Shown here: piece after piece, positions 8,758 to 16,284 of the stretch | Layout of the letters: every line of letters starts with the position of its first letter | How positions within the stretch are numbered: the stretch's first letter is position 1 | Assembly: GCA_005110385.1 (NCBI GenBank) | Contig: DUDT01000014.1 | Span: 1-64,000, forward strand | DNA length: 64,000 bases | Direction of reading: 5' to 3' | DNA from: Candidatus Melainabacteria bacterium | Lineage (GTDB): Bacteria; Cyanobacteriota; Vampirovibrionia; LMEP-6097 | Made by a program: the position numbers and the translations under genes | The notes under the pieces: generated by a model | Told to the model about the DNA's origin: nothing | The model's database searches: none | The model's input: only the letters and a program-made list of their open reading frames with translations

Positions 8758-9492
8758 ATGGGGAAAATAAAAAAAACAGAGTTTAAAACCTTCCCTAATC
8801 CTATGTTTAGAGACCTTTGCTTACTTGAGTTTGCAGAGGAACACTTAAACTTCGATGAATTTATTTTCTTTTTCTATACTTGGGATAAACCTAGCGCCTC
8901 CCTTGGACGTTCTCAACGCAAAAGCCAAGATCTCATCCAAGAGTGCATTCTCAAAGATATCCCAGTAACTATTCGTCCTAGTGGCGGCAAAGCTGTCATT
9001 CATGATGGTGATATCTGTTTTACTTTTATCGCAAGGCAAAGTCATAAACATTTTGGTGGAAATCTCCAAGAATCTTACGCTAAAGTCCTAGATTATATTC
9101 TTAAAATATTAAACGAACATTTCACACAGAGCCTCGGCTGGAAGGGCAAGATAGAAGCCTCTGAATATAACAAAGACAGTCTAATAGCAAGTACTAACAA
9201 GCCAATCAACATTTACAAACAAAACTGTTTCTCTCAAGCACTGGGGAGTGAAGGAATCATTAAACACCAAGGGGAAAATCATAAAGTCTTAGGTTCCGCC
9301 CAAATGATCTATGCGAACTGCTTTTTACAACAAGGCTCAATTTTAATAAACAAAAAAAATCTACACAACAAACTTAGTTTTGATATCCAATCAATATCAA
9401 TGACTGAGGCTTTTAATAGTGGTGAAAACTTAAATCTAGATAGCCTTATAGAGGCTCTAAATAAAAAATCTCAAAATTCTTTTAATGCTTAA
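8758..9492 (+). CDS. Lipoate-protein ligase/octanoyltransferase family (LipM/LplA-like)
   Basis: A 244-residue member of the BPL_LplA_LipB fold. Motifs seen are WDKPSASLGRSQ, the acyl-binding RPSGGKAVIHDGD (Arg73, His82), a cysteine in NCFSQ (Cys157) and the catalytic lysine in KVLGSAQ (Lys176). The 'CF' cysteine about 20 residues before the lysine matches the LipM position of the acyl-thioester cysteine, so this may transfer octanoyl groups from ACP to GcvH, with LipA (38 bp upstream) then adding sulfur. An LplA-type ligase using free lipoate is the alternative. The protein is shorter than full LplA and lacks its C-terminal accessory domain. The two stop codons with the gene at 9489 overlap by 4 bp. 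Confidence 0.82.
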   Translation: MGKIKKTEFKTFPNPMFRDLCLLEFAEEHLNFDEFIFFFYTWDKPSASLGRSQRKSQDLIQECILKDIPVTIRPSGGKAVIHDGDICFTFIARQSHKHFGGNLQESYAKVLDYILKILNEHFTQSLGWKGKIEASEYNKDSLIASTNKPINIYKQNCFSQALGSEGIIKHQGENHKVLGSAQMIYANCFLQQGSILINKKNLHNKLSFDIQSISMTEAFNSGENLNLDSLIEALNKKSQNSFNA

Positions 9493-10202
9493 TTAAAATC
9501 AAAATATTTACCCAACTCAAAAACGAATCCAGAATCACCAGAAATACTATTTGCAGGTATACGATAAGCAATAACCGCTACTACATCTCGTTTTAAATTA
9601 TGATAAACCAAGCCAGGAATAATTCCAGCAAAATCATGAGTCCCAGAAAAATACTCTAAAACAATATTAAGTTCTTTATTTACTGGATGCTCAATACCGC
9701 CGATAAAACATATCGTATCCCTACCATAAACTTGCTGAGTACCAGTAGCAATACCAGTCGTTAAGCGAGTCTTAATTCTTGGCAAGCGGAAACTCAAATG
9801 TGAGAAAAAATTAGTTCCAACTCCATTACCCTGCAAGGAAACAGGCAGCATATAGCCACTAGTAATTTTCACATCATCTAATATTTTTATAGACGGTATT
9901 CGCTTTGAATGCTTAGCACCAAAGGCTAGACTCAGATTATTTAAATCATCTGATTTGAGACCGTAATTAGTAATAGCCAATTCCCAATTTTCATTCAATC
10001 CATAAGTTATAAAATTAGTTGAACTCCAGTGACCATCAGTCCCCCACATTTTAACAAAGCTCTCATTCATGATAAATAGCTTATTTTTAGGAGTAATATC
10101 AGCAGAAGGTAAATTAATAATGGCTTGCTGTGCGCTCAAAGGTAGCTGCATACTACATGCACAAGAACAACAAAACAAAAATAAATAAAACCTCTGGATC
10201 AC
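9489..10202 (-). CDS. Secreted/outer-membrane beta-rich protein, unknown function
   Basis: A 237-residue protein with a GTG start and a clear N-terminal signal peptide: residues 1-25, hydrophobic FYLFLFCCSCACSM with a likely cleavage near SAQQ. The mature part alternates hydrophobic and polar residues in short strands separated by turns (ENWELAITNYGL, HLSFRLPRIKTRLTTGIATG), and ends in aromatic FVFELGKYFDFN, as outer-membrane barrels do. This suggests a small barrel. It lies downstream of two cytochrome genes on the same strand but is separated from them by 237 bp. No family recognised. Confidence 0.75.
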   Translation of the reverse strand: MIQRFYLFLFCCSCACSMQLPLSAQQAIINLPSADITPKNKLFIMNESFVKMWGTDGHWSSTNFITYGLNENWELAITNYGLKSDDLNNLSLAFGAKHSKRIPSIKILDDVKITSGYMLPVSLQGNGVGTNFFSHLSFRLPRIKTRLTTGIATGTQQVYGRDTICFIGGIEHPVNKELNIVLEYFSGTHDFAGIIPGLVYHNLKRDVVAVIAYRIPANSISGDSGFVFELGKYFDFN

Positions 10203-10303
10203 GAATTATTACAGAGTAATAATTCTAGTACCAGCTACTGCTAATTTACAATAGCTCTATTTGTGAAACATAAATCATCCCTTCAATCTCTTTTACATAA
10301 GAT

Positions 10304-10414
10304 TTATTTATTACATCCCACACAGTTAAAGCCCATGTCTCGAATATTATCAAAACTTTCAGCAAAAGATCGCACAGATACTTCTGCAAGAGCTTTTCGG
10401 CAAGGTTTATTCCA
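10304..10414 (-). other. 37-codon open frame without a start codon (possible gene remnant)
   Basis: Within the 237-bp gap between the barrel gene and the cytochrome gene, one minus-strand frame reads NKPCRKALAEVS and later NIRDMGFNCVGCNK before a TAA at 10304. It has a protein-like composition with a closing CxxC, but there is a stop just upstream and no ATG, GTG or TTG at its beginning. It may be the tail of a decayed gene or chance. The rest of the gap shows nothing else except the hairpin at 10421. Confidence 0.2.
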
Positions 10415-10420
10415 TTAAAT

Positions 10421-10440
10421 GGGCGTTCGGCTACACGCCC
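10421..10440 (-). terminator. Hairpin at the end of the cytochrome unit
   Basis: GGGCGT and ACGCCC pair around an 8-nt loop and overlap the stop codon of the minus-strand gene ending at 10440. The hairpin is followed by ATTTAAT rather than a T-run, so it is a weak intrinsic terminator candidate or an mRNA 3'-end stabiliser. Confidence 0.4.
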
Positions 10441-10862
10441 TAAATACCTTTTAATTTATAAACAGAGTTTATCCACTTCATTAAAATAACCTTATCTTCT
10501 TTAGTTAAGAGCTTATCCCAATGAACGACAGCATACTGTAAAGGTGGCATGGTATTATCAGCGATAGAAGTCTCGAGATGGATCAACTTAGCCTCATCTA
10601 AATCTTTATCTTGAATATCATTTAAGTCTTTTTCCATATCAAAATCTAGCAAACCATCTTCAACATCTTTTTTCACAAGGTCTTTTACAAATGGTAGCTT
10701 TGCATAGAATGGCATAACAGCCTTACTGGAATGACAATCTGCACACTTAGATTTTAATATCTCTCTAGAGGAAAGACTTAAAGATGAGTATTTCGCTGAA
10801 ACCTGCATTAAAGCAGTCCAGAGACAAAAAACAAACAAACTCACATATCTAACAAGGTTCAT
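10440..10862 (-). CDS. Small haem-binding c-type cytochrome-like protein
   Basis: A 140-residue protein with an N-terminal signal peptide (YVSLFVFCLWTALMQVSA) and a single haem c attachment motif CADCH near residue 37. The C-terminal half has NTMPPLQYAVVHWDKLLT followed by a KVILMKWIN helix. This combination ('CxxCHS ... TMPP..Y...H....LT..E...I..W') is typical of the haem-binding domain family, with the Met of MPP as a likely axial ligand. It would act outside the cytoplasmic membrane in electron transfer. It starts 5 bp after the stop of the other cytochrome gene, so the two are co-transcribed. Confidence 0.82.
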   Translation of the reverse strand: MNLVRYVSLFVFCLWTALMQVSAKYSSLSLSSREILKSKCADCHSSKAVMPFYAKLPFVKDLVKKDVEDGLLDFDMEKDLNDIQDKDLDEAKLIHLETSIADNTMPPLQYAVVHWDKLLTKEDKVILMKWINSVYKLKGI

Positions 10863-10867
10863 AGATT

Positions 10868-11209
10868 TTATTTATTTGCCATATACAGCCACATCACCAC
10901 ATCTTCAATCTCAGCAGCAGAAAGCTTAATTTCAAACTCTTTAGCATAGAAGCTTGCCAGCCTACGAGTCTGCTCTAAAGTACGCCTTGAGCTAATACCA
11001 TGCAGATCTGGTATTTTCCTTCCAGTATTTCCAGTGGTTTTTGTCTTAGTATCCCACTTACCAGCAGTTCCCCCACCAGGGTGACAAGTAGCACAAGTCC
11101 CATAAGTGCCTTGACGACTAAAAAATATCTCCTTACCTTCTTTAATACCAGCAGATGATGGCAGGAAAAAAGATGATAAAAGAAGAGTGATCAAAATATT
11201 TTTCCTCAT
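10868..11209 (-). CDS. Class I-like monohaem cytochrome c
   Basis: A 113-residue protein with signal peptide (MRKNILITLLLSSFFLPSSA) and the haem motif CATCH near residue 40. A C-terminal helix ends in MWLYMANK, with a Met that could be the distal haem ligand. The length and the order (CxxCH early, 'YxxxFxxxLSxxEIxDVxxWLY' late) are those of small soluble cytochromes of the SoxX/class I type. It is the first gene of a two-gene minus-strand unit and diverges from an ArsR-type regulator gene. The partner oxidoreductase is not obvious in the window; the glycolate dehydrogenase 4 kb away is one speculative electron source. Confidence 0.85.
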   Translation of the reverse strand: MRKNILITLLLSSFFLPSSAGIKEGKEIFFSRQGTYGTCATCHPGGGTAGKWDTKTKTTGNTGRKIPDLHGISSRRTLEQTRRLASFYAKEFEIKLSAAEIEDVVMWLYMANK

Positions 11210-11227
11210 ACAATTACCCTAATTATA
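11210..11227 (-). promoter_or_regulatory. -10 element and ribosome binding site of the cytochrome unit
   Basis: On the minus strand TATAAT (11222-11227) is followed by a 12-nt stretch with AGGG and then the ATG at 11209. The leader would be only about 5 nt, so the AGGG may lie at or just before the RNA 5' end. Confidence 0.45.
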
Positions 11228-11311
11228 AACTACGGAGTTACTGAATTCACTTGAATTACTTGCTTCAACTGCTCAGCTGGTACTAAAGTCTTAGCATCAC
11301 TTTCGTAAGGA

Positions 11312-11665
11312 ATGAGTAATATAGAAAATTTCAAAGTAGAACTCTTTAAAGCCTTGTCACATGGTCATAGAATTTCTATAATTAATACTCTAAGAGACGG
11401 AGAAAGGAGTGTAGCTCATATTTGTGAAATTCTTAACATAGAAAGCTCCTACGCTTCACAACAACTATCAATACTGAAAAATAAGAACATCGTTTCTAGA
11501 AGAAAAGAGGGCAGCCAAGTATTTTACTCAATCAAAGATGAGGGTATATTAAGCCTACTAGATATAGCTCGCTCTATTTTTGATAATCATATAACAGACT
11601 TAAAAAGCACCATTAAAGAGGTTAAGAAAAAGTCAAAGGAAGAGGGTTCTAACTATTATGACTAA
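11312..11665 (+). CDS. ArsR-family winged-helix transcriptional regulator
   Basis: A 117-residue protein with the ArsR layout: FKALSHGHRISIINTLRDGE, then the helix-turn-helix VAHICEILNIESSYASQQLS ending in 'LSILKNKNIV', and the wing SRRKEGSQVFYSI. It has a single cysteine (in HICEIL) and lacks the ELCVCD metal motif, so it is not a classical metal sensor; a redox, sulfide or metabolite signal is possible. TAAGGA precedes the ATG. It overlaps the dihydrolipoamide dehydrogenase gene by 8 bp and is the first gene of the lpd-gcvT-gcvH unit, so it may regulate that unit or the divergent cytochromes. Confidence 0.9.
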   Translation: MSNIENFKVELFKALSHGHRISIINTLRDGERSVAHICEILNIESSYASQQLSILKNKNIVSRRKEGSQVFYSIKDEGILSLLDIARSIFDNHITDLKSTIKEVKKKSKEEGSNYYD

Positions 11666-13064
11666 ATCTTTTATCATCATCGGTGCTGGTCCAGCAGGCT
11701 ATCAATCAGCACTAGAATTACGAAAAACTGTGGCAGATTCTAAAATAATATTAATAGAAAGATATAAACTAGGCGGCACCTGCCTGCATCGTGGCTGCAT
11801 ACCCAGTAAACAGTTATCCTGCATAGAAGAAGAAAAAAATTATTTAAAGACATTGACAAAGAATAAAACCCTTTTAACGAAAGGGATTGAACAGAAATTA
11901 TTAAAAGCAGATGTAGAAATAATTTACGGCAGTGCAAATATAGAAATCAGTGAATCATCTTTTCAAGTCCAGGTTCAAGACTGTGATGATGAGGGTTATG
12001 TTATAAACGAAAATGCAGATGAGGGCAGCCCTGAAAGTAAAAAACGCTTAAGTGCTGATTACTTAATTCTAGCGAGCGGCTCTAGACCTCGAAAAATAGA
12101 TTTTGATAAACACTTTAAAGAAAAATATCCTGAAATAGATTCTTCTGAAATCCAAAAAGTGAAAGATAAAGCCATTAGCAGCGATAGCTTCTTTTGCGAT
12201 ATTAAATTACAGAAAGGCTTCTCTGATTCATACTGCTTTATCGGCGGTGGCTATATCGGCGTAGAGATAGCTTCTATGCTTGCTGAGCTTGGGAAAAAAA
12301 TTAGGATAATAGAATCGGCAGAAGATATTTTACTGTTTTTAGATAAAGACTTACGCGAACGTATAAAAGCGAATTTAATTAAGCAAGGAATTAAGATAGA
12401 AACTAATGTACAAAACATAGACTACCAGAATATTCTAGAGGATAAAATCTTCATCGCGATTGGCAGAGAAATAGTTTTACCACCAGTCAGCTATAAAGAA
12501 AAAAACACTATAGAAAAAATTACAGATAAGCATATCCTCAATGAAAAAATCTCTAAGCTTAATCTCGATAATCGCATTTTCTTAATCGGAGATCTATCTG
12601 AGCATATGCCACTAGCTCACTATGCTTACACAGAAGCTAAAGCTTTAGCTAAATATCTTGGCATTCTTAATAAACCTGAACAAAGCAGTAAAGTAATTAA
12701 CAACAATTTCACAAAACCTAATCTAGATTTAATTCCTCAAGTAATTTTCACCGATACTGAATTTGCTCACTGTGGAATGAGCCTAGATAAAATTAAAGAA
12801 AAATATTCTGAGAATTTTTTTATTATAGAAAAAAACTGGACAGAAAATGCTAAAGCTCGAATCTCTGGTAGTGAAAGGGGTTACGCTAGATTTATCTTTG
12901 AAAGCTCAACTAGGAAAATATTAGCTTGCTCATTAATAGGTAATTTAGCTACAGATCTTATTTCTATAGCCGTGCCACTAATTCACTTAAATCTAAGTTA
13001 TGAAGAAATACAGAATATGGTATTCCCCCACCCTACTCTTGGAGAGCTTTTTGTATTAGACTAA
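11658..13064 (+). CDS. lpdA: Dihydrolipoamide dehydrogenase (L-protein)
   Basis: FAD flavoprotein that reoxidises dihydrolipoyl groups, here probably on GcvH, with NAD+. The 468-residue protein has the FAD motif GAGPAGYQSALEL, the redox disulfide GGTCLHRGCIPSK (Cys42/Cys47), the NAD motif IGGGYIGVEIASMLAELGK, and the C-terminal HPTLGEL with the catalytic His-Glu dyad region. The second half of the FAD domain is divergent. The loop with NENADEGSPES (about 12004-12034) may be a worn copy of the window's palindromic peptide element. The gene sits between an ArsR regulator and gcvT, which indicates a dedicated glycine-cleavage L-protein. Confidence 0.9.
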   Translation: MTKSFIIIGAGPAGYQSALELRKTVADSKIILIERYKLGGTCLHRGCIPSKQLSCIEEEKNYLKTLTKNKTLLTKGIEQKLLKADVEIIYGSANIEISESSFQVQVQDCDDEGYVINENADEGSPESKKRLSADYLILASGSRPRKIDFDKHFKEKYPEIDSSEIQKVKDKAISSDSFFCDIKLQKGFSDSYCFIGGGYIGVEIASMLAELGKKIRIIESAEDILLFLDKDLRERIKANLIKQGIKIETNVQNIDYQNILEDKIFIAIGREIVLPPVSYKEKNTIEKITDKHILNEKISKLNLDNRIFLIGDLSEHMPLAHYAYTEAKALAKYLGILNKPEQSSKVINNNFTKPNLDLIPQVIFTDTEFAHCGMSLDKIKEKYSENFFIIEKNWTENAKARISGSERGYARFIFESSTRKILACSLIGNLATDLISIAVPLIHLNLSYEEIQNMVFPHPTLGELFVLD

Positions 13065-13070
13065 GGGTAT

Positions 13071-14279
13071 ATGAGTTTCCCTATACTCCATGAATTTAAT
13101 CTTGCAAGAAAGGCTAACATCGTGGACTTTCATGGCTGGCAAATGCCAGTATTTTATGAAGGCATACGTGAAGAATATAAAGCGACAAGAGAAAAAGCTA
13201 GCGTTTTTGATGTATCCCACATGGGACGCTGGTTTTTCAGTGGTAAAAATGCCATGGCTTTTCTAGATTATCTGACTACTAATGATTTAAGCACACTTAA
13301 AGATGGTAAAGCTCTCTACACGACACTACTTAATGAAGATGGTGGTATTATTGATGATTTGGTTATTTATAAATTCAATCCTGAGCGATTTCTATTAATA
13401 AACAACGCTGGCAATCACGATACTGTCACGGATTGGTTCTGGCTACAATACAATAAATTAAAATCAGAAGAAATTTCTTTAAAAAACTCAGGACTTGAAG
13501 GTTGTGAGCAGTCCTACGAAGATATTATGATGGAGGATGTCACATCTAAAATTGCTCAAATAGCGGTGCAAGGTCCTTTAGCAAAGGATTTAGTGAATAA
13601 ATATCTGGGATTGAGAGAGGAATTATCTTATTTTTCTTTTCGTAAAGTTTCTTTTAATAATGAGGATTATATAATCTCTGCCACCGGCTATACTGGTGAA
13701 GCTGGTTATGAAATATATGCTAAGCCGAGCTTACTAATTAAATTAGTAGAAGACTTATGCAGTAATTCAGAATTAGTCCCAGCAGGACTAGGAGCTAGAG
13801 ACGTTTTACGCTTAGAAGCTGGCTACTGCTTGCATGGTAATGATATAGATACTCTGACTACGCCTTATGAAGCTGGCCTTGACTGGATAGTAAAAATAAC
13901 GAAAGAGAATTTCATCGGTAAATTTAACTGCACTAGACAAGAGAAAATACTCTGCGGTTTATCGTTTTCCATCTCCGAGAAAATAATTCCTAGAGCCGGC
14001 ACTAAGGTTTATGACGATGAAGAACGTGAAATTGGGGTTATTACTAGTGGTACCTTTTCTTTTATTTTAGATAGAGCGATTGCTCTAGTCTATTTAACCG
14101 ATCCTGAAATTATTAAATCCATAATTTCAAATAAGACTGATATAACTAGTAAAATAAATCTGAAAAAAGTATCAATAAAAGTTCGCAAAGATATTTTTAG
14201 TGCTAGCATAGTTGAGCCTTGGTTTTATAGAAACATCAGGGGTAAAGAGATTCAAGATTTGGAGGCGATTCAAAAATGA
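13071..14279 (+). CDS. gcvT: Glycine cleavage system T protein (aminomethyltransferase)
   Basis: Transfers the aminomethyl methylene from lipoyl-GcvH to tetrahydrofolate, releasing ammonia. The 402-residue protein begins with HEFNLARKANIVDFHGWQMP and has the VFDVSHMGR motif, the folate-binding TGYTGEAGYEIY and GLGARDVLRLEAGYCLHGND, and a C-terminal barrel domain with GVITSGTFS. It is slightly longer than the usual 360-375 residues. Part of the extra length is a loop containing LEGCEQSYED (13491-13514), which looks like a degenerate palindromic element. It overlaps gcvH by 4 bp. Confidence 0.95.
   Translation: MSFPILHEFNLARKANIVDFHGWQMPVFYEGIREEYKATREKASVFDVSHMGRWFFSGKNAMAFLDYLTTNDLSTLKDGKALYTTLLNEDGGIIDDLVIYKFNPERFLLINNAGNHDTVTDWFWLQYNKLKSEEISLKNSGLEGCEQSYEDIMMEDVTSKIAQIAVQGPLAKDLVNKYLGLREELSYFSFRKVSFNNEDYIISATGYTGEAGYEIYAKPSLLIKLVEDLCSNSELVPAGLGARDVLRLEAGYCLHGNDIDTLTTPYEAGLDWIVKITKENFIGKFNCTRQEKILCGLSFSISEKIIPRAGTKVYDDEEREIGVITSGTFSFILDRAIALVYLTDPEIIKSIISNKTDITSKINLKKVSIKVRKDIFSASIVEPWFYRNIRGKEIQDLEAIQK
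13491..13514 (+). repeat. Degenerate copy of the palindromic peptide element in gcvT
   Basis: TTGAAGGTTGTGAGCAGTCC matches the 3' end of the element (TTGAAGATTGCGAGCAGTCC) with two differences and is read in the same frame (CEQS). Only the last 20-24 bp are recognisable. Confidence 0.5.
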
Positions 14280-14638
14280 AACAATATTTCAAAACACATG
14301 AGTGGATAGAAGAAAGTAGCAATGGTGCTTATTACATAGGCATTAGCGAATACGCCGCTCGCAGACTGGGTGACGTAGTATTTATAGAACAGATGGAAGA
14401 TCAAAATAGTTTTATCGCAGGCGAAACCCTTATGATCCTAGAATCAGTAAAGGCTGTAGGTGACGTTTATGCACCATTTGCATGTGAAATACTCAGAGTG
14501 AATGAAAAAATAGTCAAAACGCCAGAAGAGTTAACTGGTGAAGATTGGTTACTTGAAATAAAACCACTAGACTCACTACCAGAACTTGACTCCCTGAATG
14601 ACTCTGACTATGAAGCCTATATTAAAAAGGAAGGTTAA
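14276..14638 (+). CDS. gcvH: Glycine cleavage system H protein
   Basis: Small lipoyl carrier that shuttles the aminomethyl group between the P, T and L proteins. The 120-residue protein has the H-protein start YFKTHEWIEE, the motif LGDVVFIEQM and the lipoylation site ESVKA (Lys59) followed by VGDVYAP, then the NEKIVKTPEEL and WLLEI segments. All diagnostic positions are present. The start overlaps gcvT by 4 bp (ATGA). gcvP, encoding the glycine decarboxylase, does not follow and is absent from this window. Confidence 0.96.
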   Translation: MKQYFKTHEWIEESSNGAYYIGISEYAARRLGDVVFIEQMEDQNSFIAGETLMILESVKAVGDVYAPFACEILRVNEKIVKTPEELTGEDWLLEIKPLDSLPELDSLNDSDYEAYIKKEG

Positions 14639-14781
14639 GATTTACTATTTTCCTCTAACATTATGACCAGAATTGAGAGAGAGATTTTCCCAGCTAAAAA
14701 CAAATTATATACACACAAAAAATCATCACTAGCATTCTTTTTCACTAAAACTTCGCAGTAAAGTTTTTTACTTTCAAACAT
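14635..14781 (-). CDS. Possible 48-aa protein between gcvH and glcF
   Basis: A minus-strand frame begins MFESKKLYCEVLVKK and ends MLEENSKS, with a central hydrophobic stretch (YNLFLAGKISLSILVIML). GAGGG lies 4 nt upstream of the ATG. The stop overlaps the end of gcvH by 4 bp. It is too short to recognise and may be chance. Apart from a 6-bp hairpin (TTTAGC/GCTAAA, 14805-14820), nothing else is visible in the 225-bp gap. Confidence 0.3.
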   Translation of the reverse strand: MFESKKLYCEVLVKKNASDDFLCVYNLFLAGKISLSILVIMLEENSKS

Positions 14782-14863
14782 AATTCCCTCATCCTTGCGA
14801 ATATTTTAGCAAAAGCTAAAGATTTGAACTTAATGTTTTTTTAATATTTCGAGACGGTAAATT

Positions 14864-16282
14864 CTAAATATTACTCTTTTCGGGAAAGCACCGTGCAAGT
14901 AAGCTCATTGGATGAATCACTTTATATCCCTCGCTTAAATGTGCCTCTATTTGAGACATGCAACCAGGGTTTGCAGTTATCACTAAATCCACCCCAGCTT
15001 TTTTAATATTTGCAGCTTTTCTTTCACCAATTGGTTCTGCAAGTTTCGGCTTAATCAAATTATAGAAACCCGCAGAACCACAGCAGACCTCAGCTTCTAA
15101 AAAGGGAATTAATTCTAAATTTGGAATTAATGCAAGTAAGCTTTGGTACTGAGTCGTCAATCCCTGAGCATGATACAAATGACAAGCTGGGTGGTAAACA
15201 GCTTTAAGGGACTGCTCGCAATCTTCAATTTCTGCGTTTTCGTCAGTCCCTTTCAGAGAAGTCAATTTAGCTTTAAAAGCCCCTAAAGATATGGGTGCCA
15301 ACCAATTATCTGGATCTATAAGCTCGGCTATATCCTTTATAACAAGAGACTCTAAATAAACCTTATCTTTCACATATGCTCCACAACCAGCTGAATTAAA
15401 GACTATAGGGTTAGAAAAGTCTTCAATAGCTCGCCTCTGGAAAGGCTCGTAATCTTCAATTTCTGCGTTTTCGTCAGGCCCTTTATATAGTTTATTTAAA
15501 GCATCACATTGTGCTTGAATAAATTTTTCAGTCTGCTTCTCACCAATCTTAAATTCACCACTATGGCTAGCTAAAGCACCACAGCAGCCTGAAGCTGGTA
15601 CATAGACATGATAACCAGCAGCATTTAAAACCTTAATCGTATCGTGATGAACACTATTATAAAGTGTATCCATGACACAACCCAAATTAAATAGCACAGT
15701 ACGGGACTGCTCGCAAACTTCAATTCCCGCATTTTCGCCATCCTCATCTAAAATCTTTTCAGTAGAAGGATAAAGTTTATTTACTTCTAGCTTAGTATAC
15801 GAAATTTCTCTAGTGGGCTGCATCTTACTAAGCTTCGGTAAAAACGGAAACAGCTTATAAAAAATATTTAATACTTTTAAACCTATACGCCCTAAATTCA
15901 GTAAATATCTTTGATCAAGCAAAAAAGCGAAAGAGAATTTACGTAGCAAACCCCAAAAACCTTTAGTATAACCATTTTCCTGTTTTTCATGGCGAGCATA
16001 ATCTAAGAGCCGAATATATTCAACTCCAGATGGGCAGACTGTCTCACAAGCCATACAACTAAGACAATTATCAAGATACTCTTGCCCAGTGGCATCCAGC
16101 TCAGATACCTCACCCTGAATCAGATCTTTAATTAAATAAAGCCTACCCCGTGGAGAATTACCTTCATTACCAGTAGTCAAATAAGTAGGACAAGCTGAAA
16201 GGCAGATGCCACAATGTATGCAAGCCTTAATTTTATCAAGCTCTTCATCTCTCATAGCAATCTCGGCATTTTCCTCAAACAT
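14864..16282 (-). CDS. glcF: Glycolate dehydrogenase iron-sulfur subunit GlcF
   Basis: The electron-transfer subunit of glycolate dehydrogenase, which passes electrons from the FAD subunits to the membrane quinone pool. The 472-residue protein has two 4Fe-4S motifs, CIHCGICLSACP (Cys21-24-27-31) and CLSCMACETVCP (Cys73-76-79-83), and two CCG domains (SGCCGALASHSGEF and AEVCCGSAGFYNL). It exceeds the usual 400-430 residues because of three in-frame palindromic-element insertions: ENAGIEVCEQS, DENAEIEDYEP and DENAEIEDCEQS. All three fall between conserved blocks, where they could be looped out. It starts 2 bp after the glcE stop. Confidence 0.93.
   Translation of the reverse strand: MFEENAEIAMRDEELDKIKACIHCGICLSACPTYLTTGNEGNSPRGRLYLIKDLIQGEVSELDATGQEYLDNCLSCMACETVCPSGVEYIRLLDYARHEKQENGYTKGFWGLLRKFSFAFLLDQRYLLNLGRIGLKVLNIFYKLFPFLPKLSKMQPTREISYTKLEVNKLYPSTEKILDEDGENAGIEVCEQSRTVLFNLGCVMDTLYNSVHHDTIKVLNAAGYHVYVPASGCCGALASHSGEFKIGEKQTEKFIQAQCDALNKLYKGPDENAEIEDYEPFQRRAIEDFSNPIVFNSAGCGAYVKDKVYLESLVIKDIAELIDPDNWLAPISLGAFKAKLTSLKGTDENAEIEDCEQSLKAVYHPACHLYHAQGLTTQYQSLLALIPNLELIPFLEAEVCCGSAGFYNLIKPKLAEPIGERKAANIKKAGVDLVITANPGCMSQIEAHLSEGYKVIHPMSLLARCFPEKSNI
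15208..15250 (-). repeat. Short palindromic peptide element (43 bp) in glcF
   Basis: Reading on the coding strand it begins GGGACTGACGAAAACGCAG and ends GCGAGCAGTCCC. It keeps the outer 6-7 bp of both terminal inverted repeats but lacks 78 bp (26 codons) of the interior of the 121-bp form. It is translated as TDENAEIEDCEQS. Confidence 0.85.
15444..15481 (-). repeat. Second short palindromic element in glcF
   Basis: The coding strand reads GGGCCTGACGAAAACGCAG, then TTGAAGATTACGAGCC. It is the same short form as at 15208 with a decayed right end, translated as PDENAEIEDYEP. Confidence 0.8.
15703..15748 (-). repeat. Third short palindromic element in glcF
   Basis: The coding strand reads GAGGATGGCGAAAATGCGGG, then TTGAAGTTTGCGAGCAGTCC. 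The GAGGATG at its left corresponds to the interior of the full element just before the conserved 3' part. Translated as EDGENAGIEVCEQS, in the same frame as the others. Confidence 0.8.
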
Positions 16283-16284
16283 AA

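Noticed and set aside
10203-10439. A second overlapping minus-strand frame (AEKLLQKYLCDLLLKVLIIF) as a gene
   Set aside because: It has no start codon or ribosome site, and it competes with the 10304 frame over the same bases.
11210-11311. Glycine riboswitch before the lpd-gcv unit
   Set aside because: The 102-bp gap is too short and shows no paired aptamer cores.
14864-16282. GlcF N-terminus MFEENAEIAM as another element copy
   Set aside because: Only five residues match, and the flanking bases lack both the terminal repeat and the conserved 3' part.
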